Positions 38,470-48,220 of a DNA stretch of 64,000 nt are shown piece after piece. The translations under genes were made by a program, and so were the position numbers. A model generated the notes under the pieces. That model was not told the origin of the DNA. It saw nothing but the letters and a program-made list of their open reading frames with translations, and ran no database searches. Position 1 is the stretch's first letter, and each line of letters begins with the position of its first letter. The DNA is from Pseudomonas muyukensis (GTDB lineage Bacteria; Pseudomonadota; Gammaproteobacteria; Pseudomonadales; Pseudomonadaceae): contig NZ_CP077073.1 in assembly GCF_019139535.1 (NCBI RefSeq), forward strand, positions 4,616,501 through 4,680,500, written 5' to 3'.

Positions 38470-41400
38470 TTACACCGTATCCACCTTCAACGAATGATCA
38501 TTGAGCATGCCATTGATGATGGTCGCGGTATCGTGCCCCGCCGCGATCACCCCGCCCGCCCCGGCCGACACCCCGTAATGCTGCGCCAGGTCGACCCCGG
38601 CCAGGTCGATGGTCTGGGTCGGCGCGGCGCCGGCGACACTGCTGACCTCGATGGTCGACACCACGTTGCCGCCCGCGCCGCTGACCTTGAAGTGCAGGTA
38701 GTCGTCCAGTGACGCGCTGGTGGCGCTCTCGCCCTGCAGCAATTGCGACAGGTCGAGGCGATCGCTGCCAGGGGTGAAGTCGGTCACGGTGTCGTGCCCA
38801 GTATCGCCCTTCTGCCAGACGAATACGTCATTGCCGCTGCCACCGCTCAAGCTGTCGTCGCCGCGTCCGCCAATCAGCGTGTCGTTGCCCGCACCGCCCT
38901 TGAGCACATCGTTGCCCGCACCGCCGTTGAGCAGGTTGTCGCCATCATTGCCGATCAAGGTGTCGTTGTAGTCCGAGCCGACCAGGTTCTCGATGCCGCT
39001 CAGGGTGTCGAGCCCGGCTCCCACGGTGTTCTGCTGCCCGACATGGCCAAGGTCGACGCTCACCCCGGCGCTCGCCCGGGCGTAGCTGGCGGTATCGTTG
39101 CCGGCGCCACCGTCGAGCAGGTCGTTGCCCGGCCCGCCGATCAGCAGGTCGTTGCCGTCGCCGCCGTACAGGCTGTTGTTGCCTGCCCCCGCCACCAGCA
39201 CATCGTTGCCAGCGCCACCGTTGAGCGTGGTGTCGCCGGTGCCGGCCAACAGCACATCGTCACCCGCGGTGCCGGTGAGCGTGTTGCCGGCCTGGTAGCT
39301 GATATCCACCGCGCCGGTGGCATAGCCACCATGGTTGTCGCTCACGGTGTAGCTGCCGTGGTAGGTGTCGTTGCTGGCGTTGCTGTAGTCCACCAGCATG
39401 CTCAGCTTGTAGTTTTCGGCAGCCTTGCTGTTGCCGGAGGCATTCTCGGTGTTGACCACATGGATGCTGTACACCCCGTCATGGCTGGCGGTGAAGCTGC
39501 CACCGTCGGCGATGCTCTGGTAGCTGCCGCCGGCGTCCTTCCACTCCATCATCAGGTTGCCGGCCGGGCGGTCATGGTCCAGGGTCAGGGTCTCACCCTT
39601 GCGCAGGGTGACGGTCAGGGTGTCCTCGTCGTTGGCGTTGCTGGTGCTGATCGACCCGAGGTAGCCGGCCACCACCAGGGCCGCGGTCAGGGTGCCGTTG
39701 AGGCTGGTGAACTCGCTGCGCGCCAGGTCGCGGAACTGGTTCTCGGTACGGTTCTGGGTGGCATCGAAGGTGATGGTGCGCGCCTGGGTGCCTGCCGTGA
39801 ACCCCGCGCCCTTGTCGGCGAAGTCGGTGTTGAAGGTGATCGGCGCGGCGCTCAGGCGGTCGTGGTCGGCATCGCTGTCGTTGGCCAGCAGGGCCTCGGC
39901 CGGCACCGTCAGCGTGGCCCCGCTGATGTTGCTGATGATGTGGTCGGCGCCGGCCAGCGGCGCGCTGTTGCTGTTGATGTTCACCGTCAGGGTGGCGCTG
40001 CGGGTATCACCGTCGTTGTCGCTGGCGGTGAAGGTGAAGCGCTCGACCTGGCTGCTGCCGTTGTCCTTGGGTGGGGTGTAGGTGAATTCGCCGTTGTCCA
40101 TGTTCACCAGCAAGGTGCCGCCCAGGCTGGTCTTGATGTTCAGGCTGTTGCCAACGGTATCGAACATGGCCTTGTCGACACCGCCGCTGACCGTGTAGCC
40201 GCCCTGCCCGCCATTGGCTTTCGGGTCGTAGGTGTAGGTGGTGCCATCCACCAGCAGCGCCTTGATGAAGCCTCCGTCGGCACCGAAATCACCGCCGCTC
40301 ATCAGGCTGCCGGTGATCGGCGCCCCCTGCACGGTGCCGGACAGCACCGCGTTGAGCTGGTTGAGGTCGGTGACCACCACCGAGTTGGTGTCGGTGTGGC
40401 TGCTGCCGTCATAGGCCAGCGGGTTGAGGTTGCCTTCGTTGACGCCACTGCCCATGCCGATGGCGTAGGACTTGATCGCATTGTTGTCGAGGAAGGTTTC
40501 CCAGGCTGTCTCGCGCACGGCCGTCATCGAGTGCCCCGAGGTCGGCTCGCCGTCGGAGAAGAAGTAGCTGATGTTCTGCGCCCCCACCAGCTTGCCGGAG
40601 GTGACCCAGGCTTCCTGGGCCTTGCTGGCCGCCGAATCGTAGTAGGTCGAGCCGTTGGCCGTGAGCCCGGCGATCAGGCTCTTGGCTTCGCCGATCGTGA
40701 CCCAGACCGGCGTCTGCAGCGTCGCGCCGGTGGCGAAGGTGACCACCTGCACCTTGATGTCGCCCATCTCGTCGTACTTGTCGAGCAGCGCGTTGATTGC
40801 CTGCTTGGCCAGCTCCAGGCGGCTCAGGCCCGGCACGCCGGAGGCGACGTCCATGCTGCCGGACACATCGATCACCAGCAGGATGTTGGAGTCGACCTGG
40901 CCTGGGATGATGCTGCGCACCGCCGAGGACACGCTTGGCAGATCGTCGACGATGTTGATGGCGATGGTGCTGGTGACGCTGTTGCCCAACGCGTCGGTGG
41001 CCTTGTAGGTGAAGTACTCGTTGAGGGTATTGGCACCGTCGTCGGCACCGCCAGGGGTCTTCGGTGCCGAGGTCAGGGTATAGGTATAGGAGCCATCGGC
41101 ATTGAGCTGGAGCTGGCCGTACTGGCCGGTGCTGCTGCCGACCAGGCTGTAGGTCAGCGCGCCGACGCCACCGCTGACCGCACCGACCAGGCTGCCGGAC
41201 GCGGTCTCGCTGCTGGCGCCCGGCTCGCTGCCGGTGACGGTGCCCGGGGCCAGGTCGTTGCCGTCCTGGATCAGGTCCAGGGCCTTCTCGTAGACGGTGA
41301 CATCGTTGTCGACTGCCGCCACCAGCTTGCTGTCCTGGACATTGATGGTCAGGGTGGTGGTGCTCTCGTCACCGTCGGCATCGCGAATGGTGTAGACGAA

Positions 41401-44400
41401 CACATCCGCCGCGCCAGCCGGCGCCACGCCGTTGGGGTTGGCATGGTAGGTGGCGGTGCCCTGGCTATCGAGGGTCAGGTAGCCATACTGGCCGACGATC
41501 GGGTCGCCCACATGGCCGCTGGCCGAGGTCGTGGTGTCGCTGCCGGCGCGCACGCCGACCACGTACTGGCCGTTGCCGCGCACATCGGCGCCGACCACAT
41601 CGTTGTCCAGCACATTGCCGCTGACCGTGCCGCCTTCGCTGACGCTGATCACGTCGCTGTAGGCCTGCGGCATGTCGTCGACGATGCTGATCACCAGGGT
41701 ACTGGTGCTGGTGTTGCCCAGCGCGTCCTTCACCTGGTAGGTGAAACTCTCGGTGACCAGGTTCGGGCCATCGTTGGCCGGCAGCGGCGAGCTAGCCGGC
41801 GAGGTCAGGGTATAGCTGTAGGTGCCATCGGCATGCAGCTGCAGTTGGCCGTACTGGCCCACGGCGTTGCCGACCAGGCTGAACGTCAACGCCCCTACCC
41901 CGCCACTGACCGCCCCGGCCAGCGAGCCCGCGGCGGTTTCACTGGTGGCGTGCGGGGCGCTGCCGGTGACGGTGCCCGGAGCCAGGTCGTTGCCGTCCTG
42001 GTACAGGTCCAGGGCCTTTTCGTAGACCTTGACCTGATCATCGACACAGGCCACCAGCTTGCTGTCCTGGACATTGATGGTCAGGGTGGTGGTGCTCTCG
42101 TCGCCGTCGGCATCGCGAATGGTGTAGACGAATACATCCGCCGCGCCAGCCGGCGCCACGCTGTTGGGGTTGGCGTGGTAGGTGGCGTTGCCCTGGCTGT
42201 CGAGGGTCAGGTAGCCATACTGGCCGGCGATCTGCTCGCCGACATGGCCGCTGGCCGAGGTGGAGGTATCGGCACCTGCGCGCACCCCGACCACATACTG
42301 GCCATCGCCGCGCACATCGGCGCCGACCACGTCGTTGTCCAGCACATTGCCACTGACCGTGCCGCCTTCGCTGACCGAGACCTCATCGCAATGGGCCTGG
42401 GGCACGTCATCGACGATGCTGACGACCAGGGTACTGGTGGTGGTATTGCCCAGCGAGTCCTTCACCTGGAAGGTAAAGCTTTCGCTGACCAGGTTCGCGC
42501 CGTCGTTGGCCGGCACCGGCGAATGGGCCGGCGCGGTCAGGGTGTAGGTGTAGCTGCCGTCGGCATTGAGCTGGAGCTGGCCGTACTGGCCGAGCGCACT
42601 GCCGACCAGGGTAAAGGTCAGGGCGCCGATACCGCCGCTCACCGAGCCGGCCAGCGAACCGCTGGTGGTTTCGCTGGTGGCGTGCGGGTCGCTGCCGGTG
42701 ACCGTGCCGGGTGCCAGGTCGTTACCGTCCTTGTTCAGGTCCAGGGCTTTTTCATGGACCTTGGCCGTGTCATCCGGGCAGACCACCAGGGAAATGGCGT
42801 GGACATCGAGGGTGATGGTGGTCGTGCTTTCGTCGCCGTCGGCATCGCGGATGGTGTAGACGAACACATCCGTCGCGCCGGGTGGCGCCACGCTATCGGG
42901 GTAGGCGTGGTAGGTGGCGTTGCCCTGGGCGTCCAGGGTCAGGTAGCCATACTGGCCAGCCACGTTGCTGCCCAACTGGCCGAGGGCCGAGCTGGAAGTA
43001 TCGCTACCTGCGCGTACGCCCACCACGTACTTGCCATCGGCCGGCACGTCGGCACCGATCACGTCGTTGACCAGCACGTTGCCGCTGACCGTGCCGCCTT
43101 CATAGACGTTGGCGAAGTCGCTGTGGGCCTTGGGCACGTCGTCGACGATGCTGATGACGATGGTGCTGGTGGTCGAGTTGCCCAGCGAATCCTTGACCTC
43201 ATAGGTGAAGGTCTCGCTCAGCACGTTCGGGCCATCGTTGAGGTGGCTCGGCGAGTTCGCCGGGGACGTCAGGGTATAGGTGTAGCTGCCGTCCGCGTTC
43301 AGCTGGATCTGCCCGTACTGGCCCGTGGAGCTGCCAACCAGGGCATAGGTCAGCGCGCCGACCCCGCCACTGCTCGAGCCCGCCAGCGAACCGCTGGCCG
43401 TCTCGGCGGCCGAGCCCGGTTCGCTGCCGAGCACCGTGCCGCCTGCCAGGTCGTTGCCATCCTTGTTCAGGTCGAGGGCTTTCTCGTAGACCGTGACTTC
43501 GCTGTCGGCAGCGGCGATCAGCGAGCAGTCGCGCACATCGATGGTGATGGTGGTGGTGCTTTCGTCGCCATCGGCGTCACGCACGGTGTAGACGAACACA
43601 TCGGTGGCACCGGGCGGGGCCACCGCGTTGGGGTTGGCGTGGTAGCTGGCGTTGCCCTGGGCGTCGAGGGTCAGGTAGCCGTACTGGCCGGCGACGTTGC
43701 TGTTCAACTGGCCGAGGGCGGAGGTCGAGGTGTCGGCGCCAGCGCGCACGCCGACCACGTACTGGCCGTCGGCCCGCACATCAGCACCGGAACTGTCGTT
43801 GTCGAGCACGTTGCCACTGACCGTGCCGCCCTCGACGACGCTGGCGGTGTCGGCCTCGGCCTTGGGCAGGTCGTCGACGATGTTCACCTCCAGCGTGTTG
43901 CTGGCGCTGCTGCCATCGGTGTCCGTCGCGGTGACGGTGAACTGCTCCGCCAGGTTGTTGGTGCCATCGCCCGTGGCGTGGCTGGCATTGTCGAGCAAGG
44001 TGTAGCTGTAGCTCACCACCCCGGTGGCGGGGTTGTAGCCGGTGATGGTCAGGGTGTTGCCCAGGTCGGTGGTGATCGACTGCGGGAAGCCCGCCGCCAC
44101 GCCGCCACTGACCACGCTGATGCCACCCACGGTGAGGGTTTGCAAGCCATCCGGCGCGGTCACGCTGAAGCTGCCGCTCTGGGTCAAGGCGCCAGGGTTC
44201 GGCGCACTGCCGTCGGCCAGGTTTTTCTCGTAGACGGTCAGTTCGCCACCGTTCACGTCCAGGCCGCCAAGGGTGACCGAGTCGTTGAGGTTGAGCACGT
44301 TGAGGGTCAGGGTTGCGGTGCTGGTGTCACCATCGGCGTCCTTCAGGGTGTAGGTGAAGGTCTCTTCGCCGCTGCCGCCGCCGTGCAGGTTCTGGAAGTC

Positions 44401-46305
44401 GGCATCGCCCGGGTTGAGGGTGTAGGTGTAGGTACCATCCGCGGCCAGCACCAGGGTGCCGTAAGTGCCGACGAAAGTGCCCGCCACCACCGGGCCGCTG
44501 GCGATGCGGTCGGCGCCCTGCACATCGTTGCCCAGCACGTTGCCGGTGAGCTCCAGGTGCTGCTCGGTGGCCGTGGCGGGATTGGTGTCGTCCACGGCGT
44601 TGGGCACATCGTCGACGATGGTCACGTCCAGGGTGCCACTGGCGCTACTGCCATCGGTGTCGCTGGCAACGACCGTGAAGCTTTCCGCGAGGTTGTTGGC
44701 GCCCTCGCCGCTGGCATGGGTTTCGCTGGCGATGAGGGTGTAGCTGTAGCTGACCACGCCGGTGGCGGGGTTGTAGCCGGTGATGGTCAGGGTGTTGCCC
44801 AGGTCGGTGGTGATCGACTGCGGGAAGCCTGCCGCCACGCCGCCACTGACCACGCTAATGCCACCCACGGTGAGGCTTTGCAAGCCGTCCGGCGCCGTAA
44901 CTGTGAAGGTGCCACTTTGGCTCAGCGCGCCTGGGGTAGGGGCACTGCCGTCGGCCAGGTTCGCCTCGAACACCATCAACTCGCCGCCTTCCACGTCCAG
45001 GCCGGCGAGGGTGACCGGGTCGTTCAGGTTGCTGACATTGAGGGTCAGGGTCGCCGTGCTGGTATCGCCATCGGCGTCCTTCAGGGTGTAGGTGAAGGTC
45101 TCCACCCCACTGCCGCCGCCGTGCAGGTTCTGGAAGTCGGCATCGCCCGGGTTGAGGGTGTAGGTGTAGGTGCCATCCGCGGCCAGCACCAGGGTGCCAT
45201 AGGTGCCGACGAAGGTGCCCGCCACCACCGGGCCGCTGGCAATGCGGTCGGCGCCTTGCACGTCGTTGCTCAGCACATTGCCGGTAAGCTCCAGGTGCTG
45301 CTCGGTGGCGGTCAGCGCATTGCCGTCGTCCACCGCCCTGGGCACGTCGTCGCGGATGATCACATCCAGCGAGCCACTGGCCACGTCACCATCGCTGTCG
45401 CTGACCCATACCGGGAAGTGCTCGCCCAAGGTATTGTTGCCGGCCGCATCGGGATGCTGATCGGCACCGGTCAGGGTGTAGCTGTAGCTGACCACGCCGG
45501 TGGCCGGGTTGTAGCCGGTGATGGTCAGAACGTTGCCCAGGCCGGTGACGATGGACTGGCCGACGCCGGTCACAACCCCCGCCGTGACCACGTTGATGCC
45601 AGCGACACTGAGGTTGAACACCCCGTCGGCGGCCACCACGGTGAAACTGCCGGCCTGGGTCAAGGCCGCCGGGTTGCTCGCCGAGCCCTGGGGCAGGTTG
45701 GCCTCGTCCAGGGTCAGCTCGCCGGGGCTGACCTCCAGCCCATCGAGGCTGACCGGGTTGTCCGCCGCCAGCGGCGGCAGGCCGTTGTCGTCGTTCGTGT
45801 CGAGCGCGCCGAGTTCAAGGTTGGCCAACTGCGGGAAACCATTGAAGCCTGCGGTGGGAAAACCGATGGTGGGGTCCACCCGCCCGGCTACCTCGGTCAG
45901 GATCACGAAGCTGTGGCCGCCGCCCAGCGCCCCGGCCACACCGGCCGGGTTGCCGCCAGCCGCCGTCGCTTCGGCTTCCTGGGTGGGGTCAGCGCCCGCG
46001 GCGATGGCTTGCTGGATGCGCTCGACATCGCTGAGCTGGCCATCGTTGGGCACCAGGTCCGGGGTCTGCACATGGGGCGCGCGGTTGGCCAGCAGCTCGG
46101 GGGACATCTGCAGGCTGCTGTCACGCCCCAGGGTCAGCTCGGCGCCATTGTGCAGGCGCACCGCCACGGCACCGGCACTGCCGGTTTCCAGTTGTTCGCC
46201 GGCGAACAGGCGATCGCCCTCTACCAGCAGACGGCGATGCCCGTCATTGTCTACCGCGAATACCTGGCCGACTACCTTGCTGACTACACCGACTAATTTA
46301 GCCAT
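38470..46305 (-). CDS. Giant RTX adhesin with LapG-type cleavage site (LapF/MapA-like)
   Basis: The 2611-residue, type I-secreted surface protein has: an N-terminal retention module (1-110, MAKLVGVVSKVVGQVFAVD); TAAG at 114-117, the LapG protease site; three repeats of about 246 residues (SLDGLEVSPGELTL type; about 180-810); four repeats of about 245 residues pairing EGGTVSGNVLDND with VYEKALDL and GQYGQLQLNADGSYTYTL (about 815-1790); a VWA domain (MIDAS D1813-x-S-x-S, to about 1990); RTX nonapeptides (about 2340-2500); and a C-terminal secretion signal. By analogy with LapA/LapF it is anchored in the outer membrane until LapG cleaves it. The ATG at 46305 has GGGAGG upstream; a longer frame to 46398 lacks support. 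The exporter genes are divergent. Confidence 0.93.
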   Translation of the reverse strand: MAKLVGVVSKVVGQVFAVDNDGHRRLLVEGDRLFAGEQLETGSAGAVAVRLHNGAELTLGRDSSLQMSPELLANRAPHVQTPDLVPNDGQLSDVERIQQAIAAGADPTQEAEATAAGGNPAGVAGALGGGHSFVILTEVAGRVDPTIGFPTAGFNGFPQLANLELGALDTNDDNGLPPLAADNPVSLDGLEVSPGELTLDEANLPQGSASNPAALTQAGSFTVVAADGVFNLSVAGINVVTAGVVTGVGQSIVTGLGNVLTITGYNPATGVVSYSYTLTGADQHPDAAGNNTLGEHFPVWVSDSDGDVASGSLDVIIRDDVPRAVDDGNALTATEQHLELTGNVLSNDVQGADRIASGPVVAGTFVGTYGTLVLAADGTYTYTLNPGDADFQNLHGGGSGVETFTYTLKDADGDTSTATLTLNVSNLNDPVTLAGLDVEGGELMVFEANLADGSAPTPGALSQSGTFTVTAPDGLQSLTVGGISVVSGGVAAGFPQSITTDLGNTLTITGYNPATGVVSYSYTLIASETHASGEGANNLAESFTVVASDTDGSSASGTLDVTIVDDVPNAVDDTNPATATEQHLELTGNVLGNDVQGADRIASGPVVAGTFVGTYGTLVLAADGTYTYTLNPGDADFQNLHGGGSGEETFTYTLKDADGDTSTATLTLNVLNLNDSVTLGGLDVNGGELTVYEKNLADGSAPNPGALTQSGSFSVTAPDGLQTLTVGGISVVSGGVAAGFPQSITTDLGNTLTITGYNPATGVVSYSYTLLDNASHATGDGTNNLAEQFTVTATDTDGSSASNTLEVNIVDDLPKAEADTASVVEGGTVSGNVLDNDSSGADVRADGQYVVGVRAGADTSTSALGQLNSNVAGQYGYLTLDAQGNASYHANPNAVAPPGATDVFVYTVRDADGDESTTTITIDVRDCSLIAAADSEVTVYEKALDLNKDGNDLAGGTVLGSEPGSAAETASGSLAGSSSGGVGALTYALVGSSTGQYGQIQLNADGSYTYTLTSPANSPSHLNDGPNVLSETFTYEVKDSLGNSTTSTIVISIVDDVPKAHSDFANVYEGGTVSGNVLVNDVIGADVPADGKYVVGVRAGSDTSSSALGQLGSNVAGQYGYLTLDAQGNATYHAYPDSVAPPGATDVFVYTIRDADGDESTTTITLDVHAISLVVCPDDTAKVHEKALDLNKDGNDLAPGTVTGSDPHATSETTSGSLAGSVSGGIGALTFTLVGSALGQYGQLQLNADGSYTYTLTAPAHSPVPANDGANLVSESFTFQVKDSLGNTTTSTLVVSIVDDVPQAHCDEVSVSEGGTVSGNVLDNDVVGADVRGDGQYVVGVRAGADTSTSASGHVGEQIAGQYGYLTLDSQGNATYHANPNSVAPAGAADVFVYTIRDADGDESTTTLTINVQDSKLVACVDDQVKVYEKALDLYQDGNDLAPGTVTGSAPHATSETAAGSLAGAVSGGVGALTFSLVGNAVGQYGQLQLHADGTYSYTLTSPASSPLPANDGPNLVTESFTYQVKDALGNTSTSTLVISIVDDMPQAYSDVISVSEGGTVSGNVLDNDVVGADVRGNGQYVVGVRAGSDTTTSASGHVGDPIVGQYGYLTLDSQGTATYHANPNGVAPAGAADVFVYTIRDADGDESTTTLTINVQDSKLVAAVDNDVTVYEKALDLIQDGNDLAPGTVTGSEPGASSETASGSLVGAVSGGVGALTYSLVGSSTGQYGQLQLNADGSYTYTLTSAPKTPGGADDGANTLNEYFTYKATDALGNSVTSTIAINIVDDLPSVSSAVRSIIPGQVDSNILLVIDVSGSMDVASGVPGLSRLELAKQAINALLDKYDEMGDIKVQVVTFATGATLQTPVWVTIGEAKSLIAGLTANGSTYYDSAASKAQEAWVTSGKLVGAQNISYFFSDGEPTSGHSMTAVRETAWETFLDNNAIKSYAIGMGSGVNEGNLNPLAYDGSSHTDTNSVVVTDLNQLNAVLSGTVQGAPITGSLMSGGDFGADGGFIKALLVDGTTYTYDPKANGGQGGYTVSGGVDKAMFDTVGNSLNIKTSLGGTLLVNMDNGEFTYTPPKDNGSSQVERFTFTASDNDGDTRSATLTVNINSNSAPLAGADHIISNISGATLTVPAEALLANDSDADHDRLSAAPITFNTDFADKGAGFTAGTQARTITFDATQNRTENQFRDLARSEFTSLNGTLTAALVVAGYLGSISTSNANDEDTLTVTLRKGETLTLDHDRPAGNLMMEWKDAGGSYQSIADGGSFTASHDGVYSIHVVNTENASGNSKAAENYKLSMLVDYSNASNDTYHGSYTVSDNHGGYATGAVDISYQAGNTLTGTAGDDVLLAGTGDTTLNGGAGNDVLVAGAGNNSLYGGDGNDLLIGGPGNDLLDGGAGNDTASYARASAGVSVDLGHVGQQNTVGAGLDTLSGIENLVGSDYNDTLIGNDGDNLLNGGAGNDVLKGGAGNDTLIGGRGDDSLSGGSGNDVFVWQKGDTGHDTVTDFTPGSDRLDLSQLLQGESATSASLDDYLHFKVSGAGGNVVSTIEVSSVAGAAPTQTIDLAGVDLAQHYGVSAGAGGVIAAGHDTATIINGMLNDHSLKVDTV

Positions 46306-46784
46306 GAGCGTACGCCTCCCCTGCCGATGGGCTTTTCGCAGATCAAGGCGTATCGGGTAGTTTGCGCAACGTTCCAACGGGTGGATCGTTGCTGTCACGT
46401 TCGTGAGAAATCACGCTCCGTGTGACGATGGCTGCGCCAGCGGTGATGGAGAATGGCCATTATCGAGTGCCATTTTTTTGTCGCCAAATTCCGCTTTCGC
46501 CCTCCTCCCCTCTCTCCTTAGCTGCAAAAAATCTGGAACTTTCTCCGAAGCCCGGAAACCGCCTGTACCGGCTGGTTCCCGCAAGCACCTGAATGAAACA
46601 ATGTCTCGGATTCCTTAGACCGCATAAGTTTTTTTTCGCATATATCTTATGAAAAAATCTTCTTAGCTCGCCCGGTAAATGTTCTTAGCTCTGTTGTTAC
46701 AAACCTGAAACGGTTTGATACCAATATTTCGTCATTTTTTTGGCGAATTGCAGGACTTTTTTCAAGACCAGGGAGATGTACCCC
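46306..46784. promoter_or_regulatory. Divergent control region of adhesin and exporter
   Basis: A 479-nt gap between the divergent adhesin and TolC-like genes. The adhesin side is GC-normal; the exporter side (about 46610-46760) is very AT-rich, with T8 and A6 tracts, which could suit binding by MvaT-type silencers. TTCTTAGCTC occurs twice (46660-46669, 46682-46691), 22 nt apart, with a related CCTTAGCTG at 46516. No FleQ consensus was recognised, although LapA-type genes are often under FleQ/c-di-GMP control. A short frame at 46403-46618 is not convincing. Confidence 0.55.
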
Positions 46785-48158
46785 ATGCGCGCTTTAACCC
46801 CCATCACCAGTGCGATTTTGTTGGCCATGGCGTGTGCCAACAGTCAGGCGATGTCGATCACCGAGGCTGTCCAGAACGCCGTGGACCAGCATCCTGAAAT
46901 CAGCGCCAGCCGTAACAGCCGGCTGTCGGCCGACGAGGATGTGAAGTTCGCCCGCGGGGGGTACTACCCAACCGTCGACCTGGTCGCCGGCTACGGCCGG
47001 CAGCGCTCGGACAACACCAATACCCGCACCGTCGATGCCGACGGCAGGCGCAACCACAACAAAGAGACCCTCAGCTACACCCAGTCCGAGTTGCGTCTGC
47101 GCCAGATGCTGTTCGACGGTTTCAACACCGCCAACGAAGTCGGCCGTACCGAAGCGGTAGCCAACTCCCGTGCCTACTACACCCAGGCCACCGCCGAGAC
47201 CGTGGCCCTGCGCGCGATCGAGGTCTACCTCGAGGTACTCAAGCGCCGCGAGCTGGTAACCCTGGCGCGCAACAACCTGCAGGCTCACCTGCGGGTCAAC
47301 GACCAGATCGGCCTGCGCAGCGAGCGCGGCGTGGGCAGCACCGCCGACCTTGACCAATCCCGCGCCCGTCGCGCCCTGGCCGAGAACAACCTGGACACCG
47401 CCGAGGTCGACCTGGCCGACGCCGAGGCCAACTTCTTCAGCGTAGTCGGCCGTATGCCCGACGAGCTGGAAACGCCCAGCACCATCAAGGCCGAGGTGCC
47501 AGCCGATATCGCCGCCGCGCGCCAAGGCATGCTGGAGAACAACCCCTACCTGAAATCGGCCCAGGCCGACGTGCAGTCCGCCGAGCAGCAATACGAAGTG
47601 GCCAAGTCGCCCTTCTACCCACGCCTGGACGCGGTGCTGGCCACCGGTGCCAACAACAACCTCGGTGGCCAGAAAGGCCACGACAACAATGACTGGCAGG
47701 CCGGCGTCGAGCTCAGCTACAACCTGTTCCGCGGCGGCAGCGACAAGGCCCGCCTGCAGTCGGACGCGCACAAGATCAACCAGGCCATGGACATCCGCAA
47801 CAACGCCCTGCGCGAGCTCAACGAGAACCTGAGCCTGGCCTGGAACGCCATGAACAACGCGCGCAAGCAAACCCCGAGCGCGCGCGAGTACGCCGAGACC
47901 ACCCAGCGCGTGCGCGCCGCCTACCAGGACCAGTTCGGCCTGGGCCAACGCACCCTGCTCGACCTGCTCGACAGCGAGAACGAGCTGTACAACGCCAACC
48001 GGCGCTACACCGAAGTGCGCTACACCGAAGAGTTCTCCATGTACCGGCTGCTGGCCAACATGGGCGAACTGCTGAGCAAGCAGCGTATCTCGCTGCCGCC
48101 GGAAGCCATCGCCAAGAGCGAAGTCCGTAACGAGGCGAGGTTGCCCGACATGCGCTGA
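46785..48158 (+). CDS. TolC/LapE-family outer membrane protein of type I secretion
   Basis: The 457-residue product has a signal peptide (MRALTPITSAILLAMACANSQA) and the TolC repeat organisation: AVDQHPEISASRNSRLSADEDV, GYYPTVDLVAGYGRQ, and in the second repeat NPYLKSAQADVQSAEQQ, FYPRLDAVLATGANNN. It trimerises into the outer-membrane duct used to export the adhesin. Pseudomonas LapE and agglutination protein AggA have this length and style. The ATG at 46785 is preceded by GGGAG; an in-frame ATG three codons earlier is possible. It heads the three-gene exporter operon. Confidence 0.92.
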   Translation: MRALTPITSAILLAMACANSQAMSITEAVQNAVDQHPEISASRNSRLSADEDVKFARGGYYPTVDLVAGYGRQRSDNTNTRTVDADGRRNHNKETLSYTQSELRLRQMLFDGFNTANEVGRTEAVANSRAYYTQATAETVALRAIEVYLEVLKRRELVTLARNNLQAHLRVNDQIGLRSERGVGSTADLDQSRARRALAENNLDTAEVDLADAEANFFSVVGRMPDELETPSTIKAEVPADIAAARQGMLENNPYLKSAQADVQSAEQQYEVAKSPFYPRLDAVLATGANNNLGGQKGHDNNDWQAGVELSYNLFRGGSDKARLQSDAHKINQAMDIRNNALRELNENLSLAWNAMNNARKQTPSAREYAETTQRVRAAYQDQFGLGQRTLLDLLDSENELYNANRRYTEVRYTEEFSMYRLLANMGELLSKQRISLPPEAIAKSEVRNEARLPDMR

Positions 48159-48220
48159 CGCCTGGCAGGGAAGCCCTGCCAACGCCCGGTTGCCGTCCAC
48201 CGCGACAGGAGTAGGCCATC

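Noticed and set aside
38743-46296. A 2517-codon open frame on the strand opposite the adhesin gene.
   Set aside because: It mirrors the adhesin frame through the strong G/C third-position bias of a repetitive gene. It has no ribosome site, signal or family motif, and its translation is low-complexity V/A/G/D/Q sequence.
46403-46618. 71-codon frame in the adhesin/exporter gap.
   Set aside because: No ribosome site, atypical codon use and no recognisable feature; more likely regulatory DNA.
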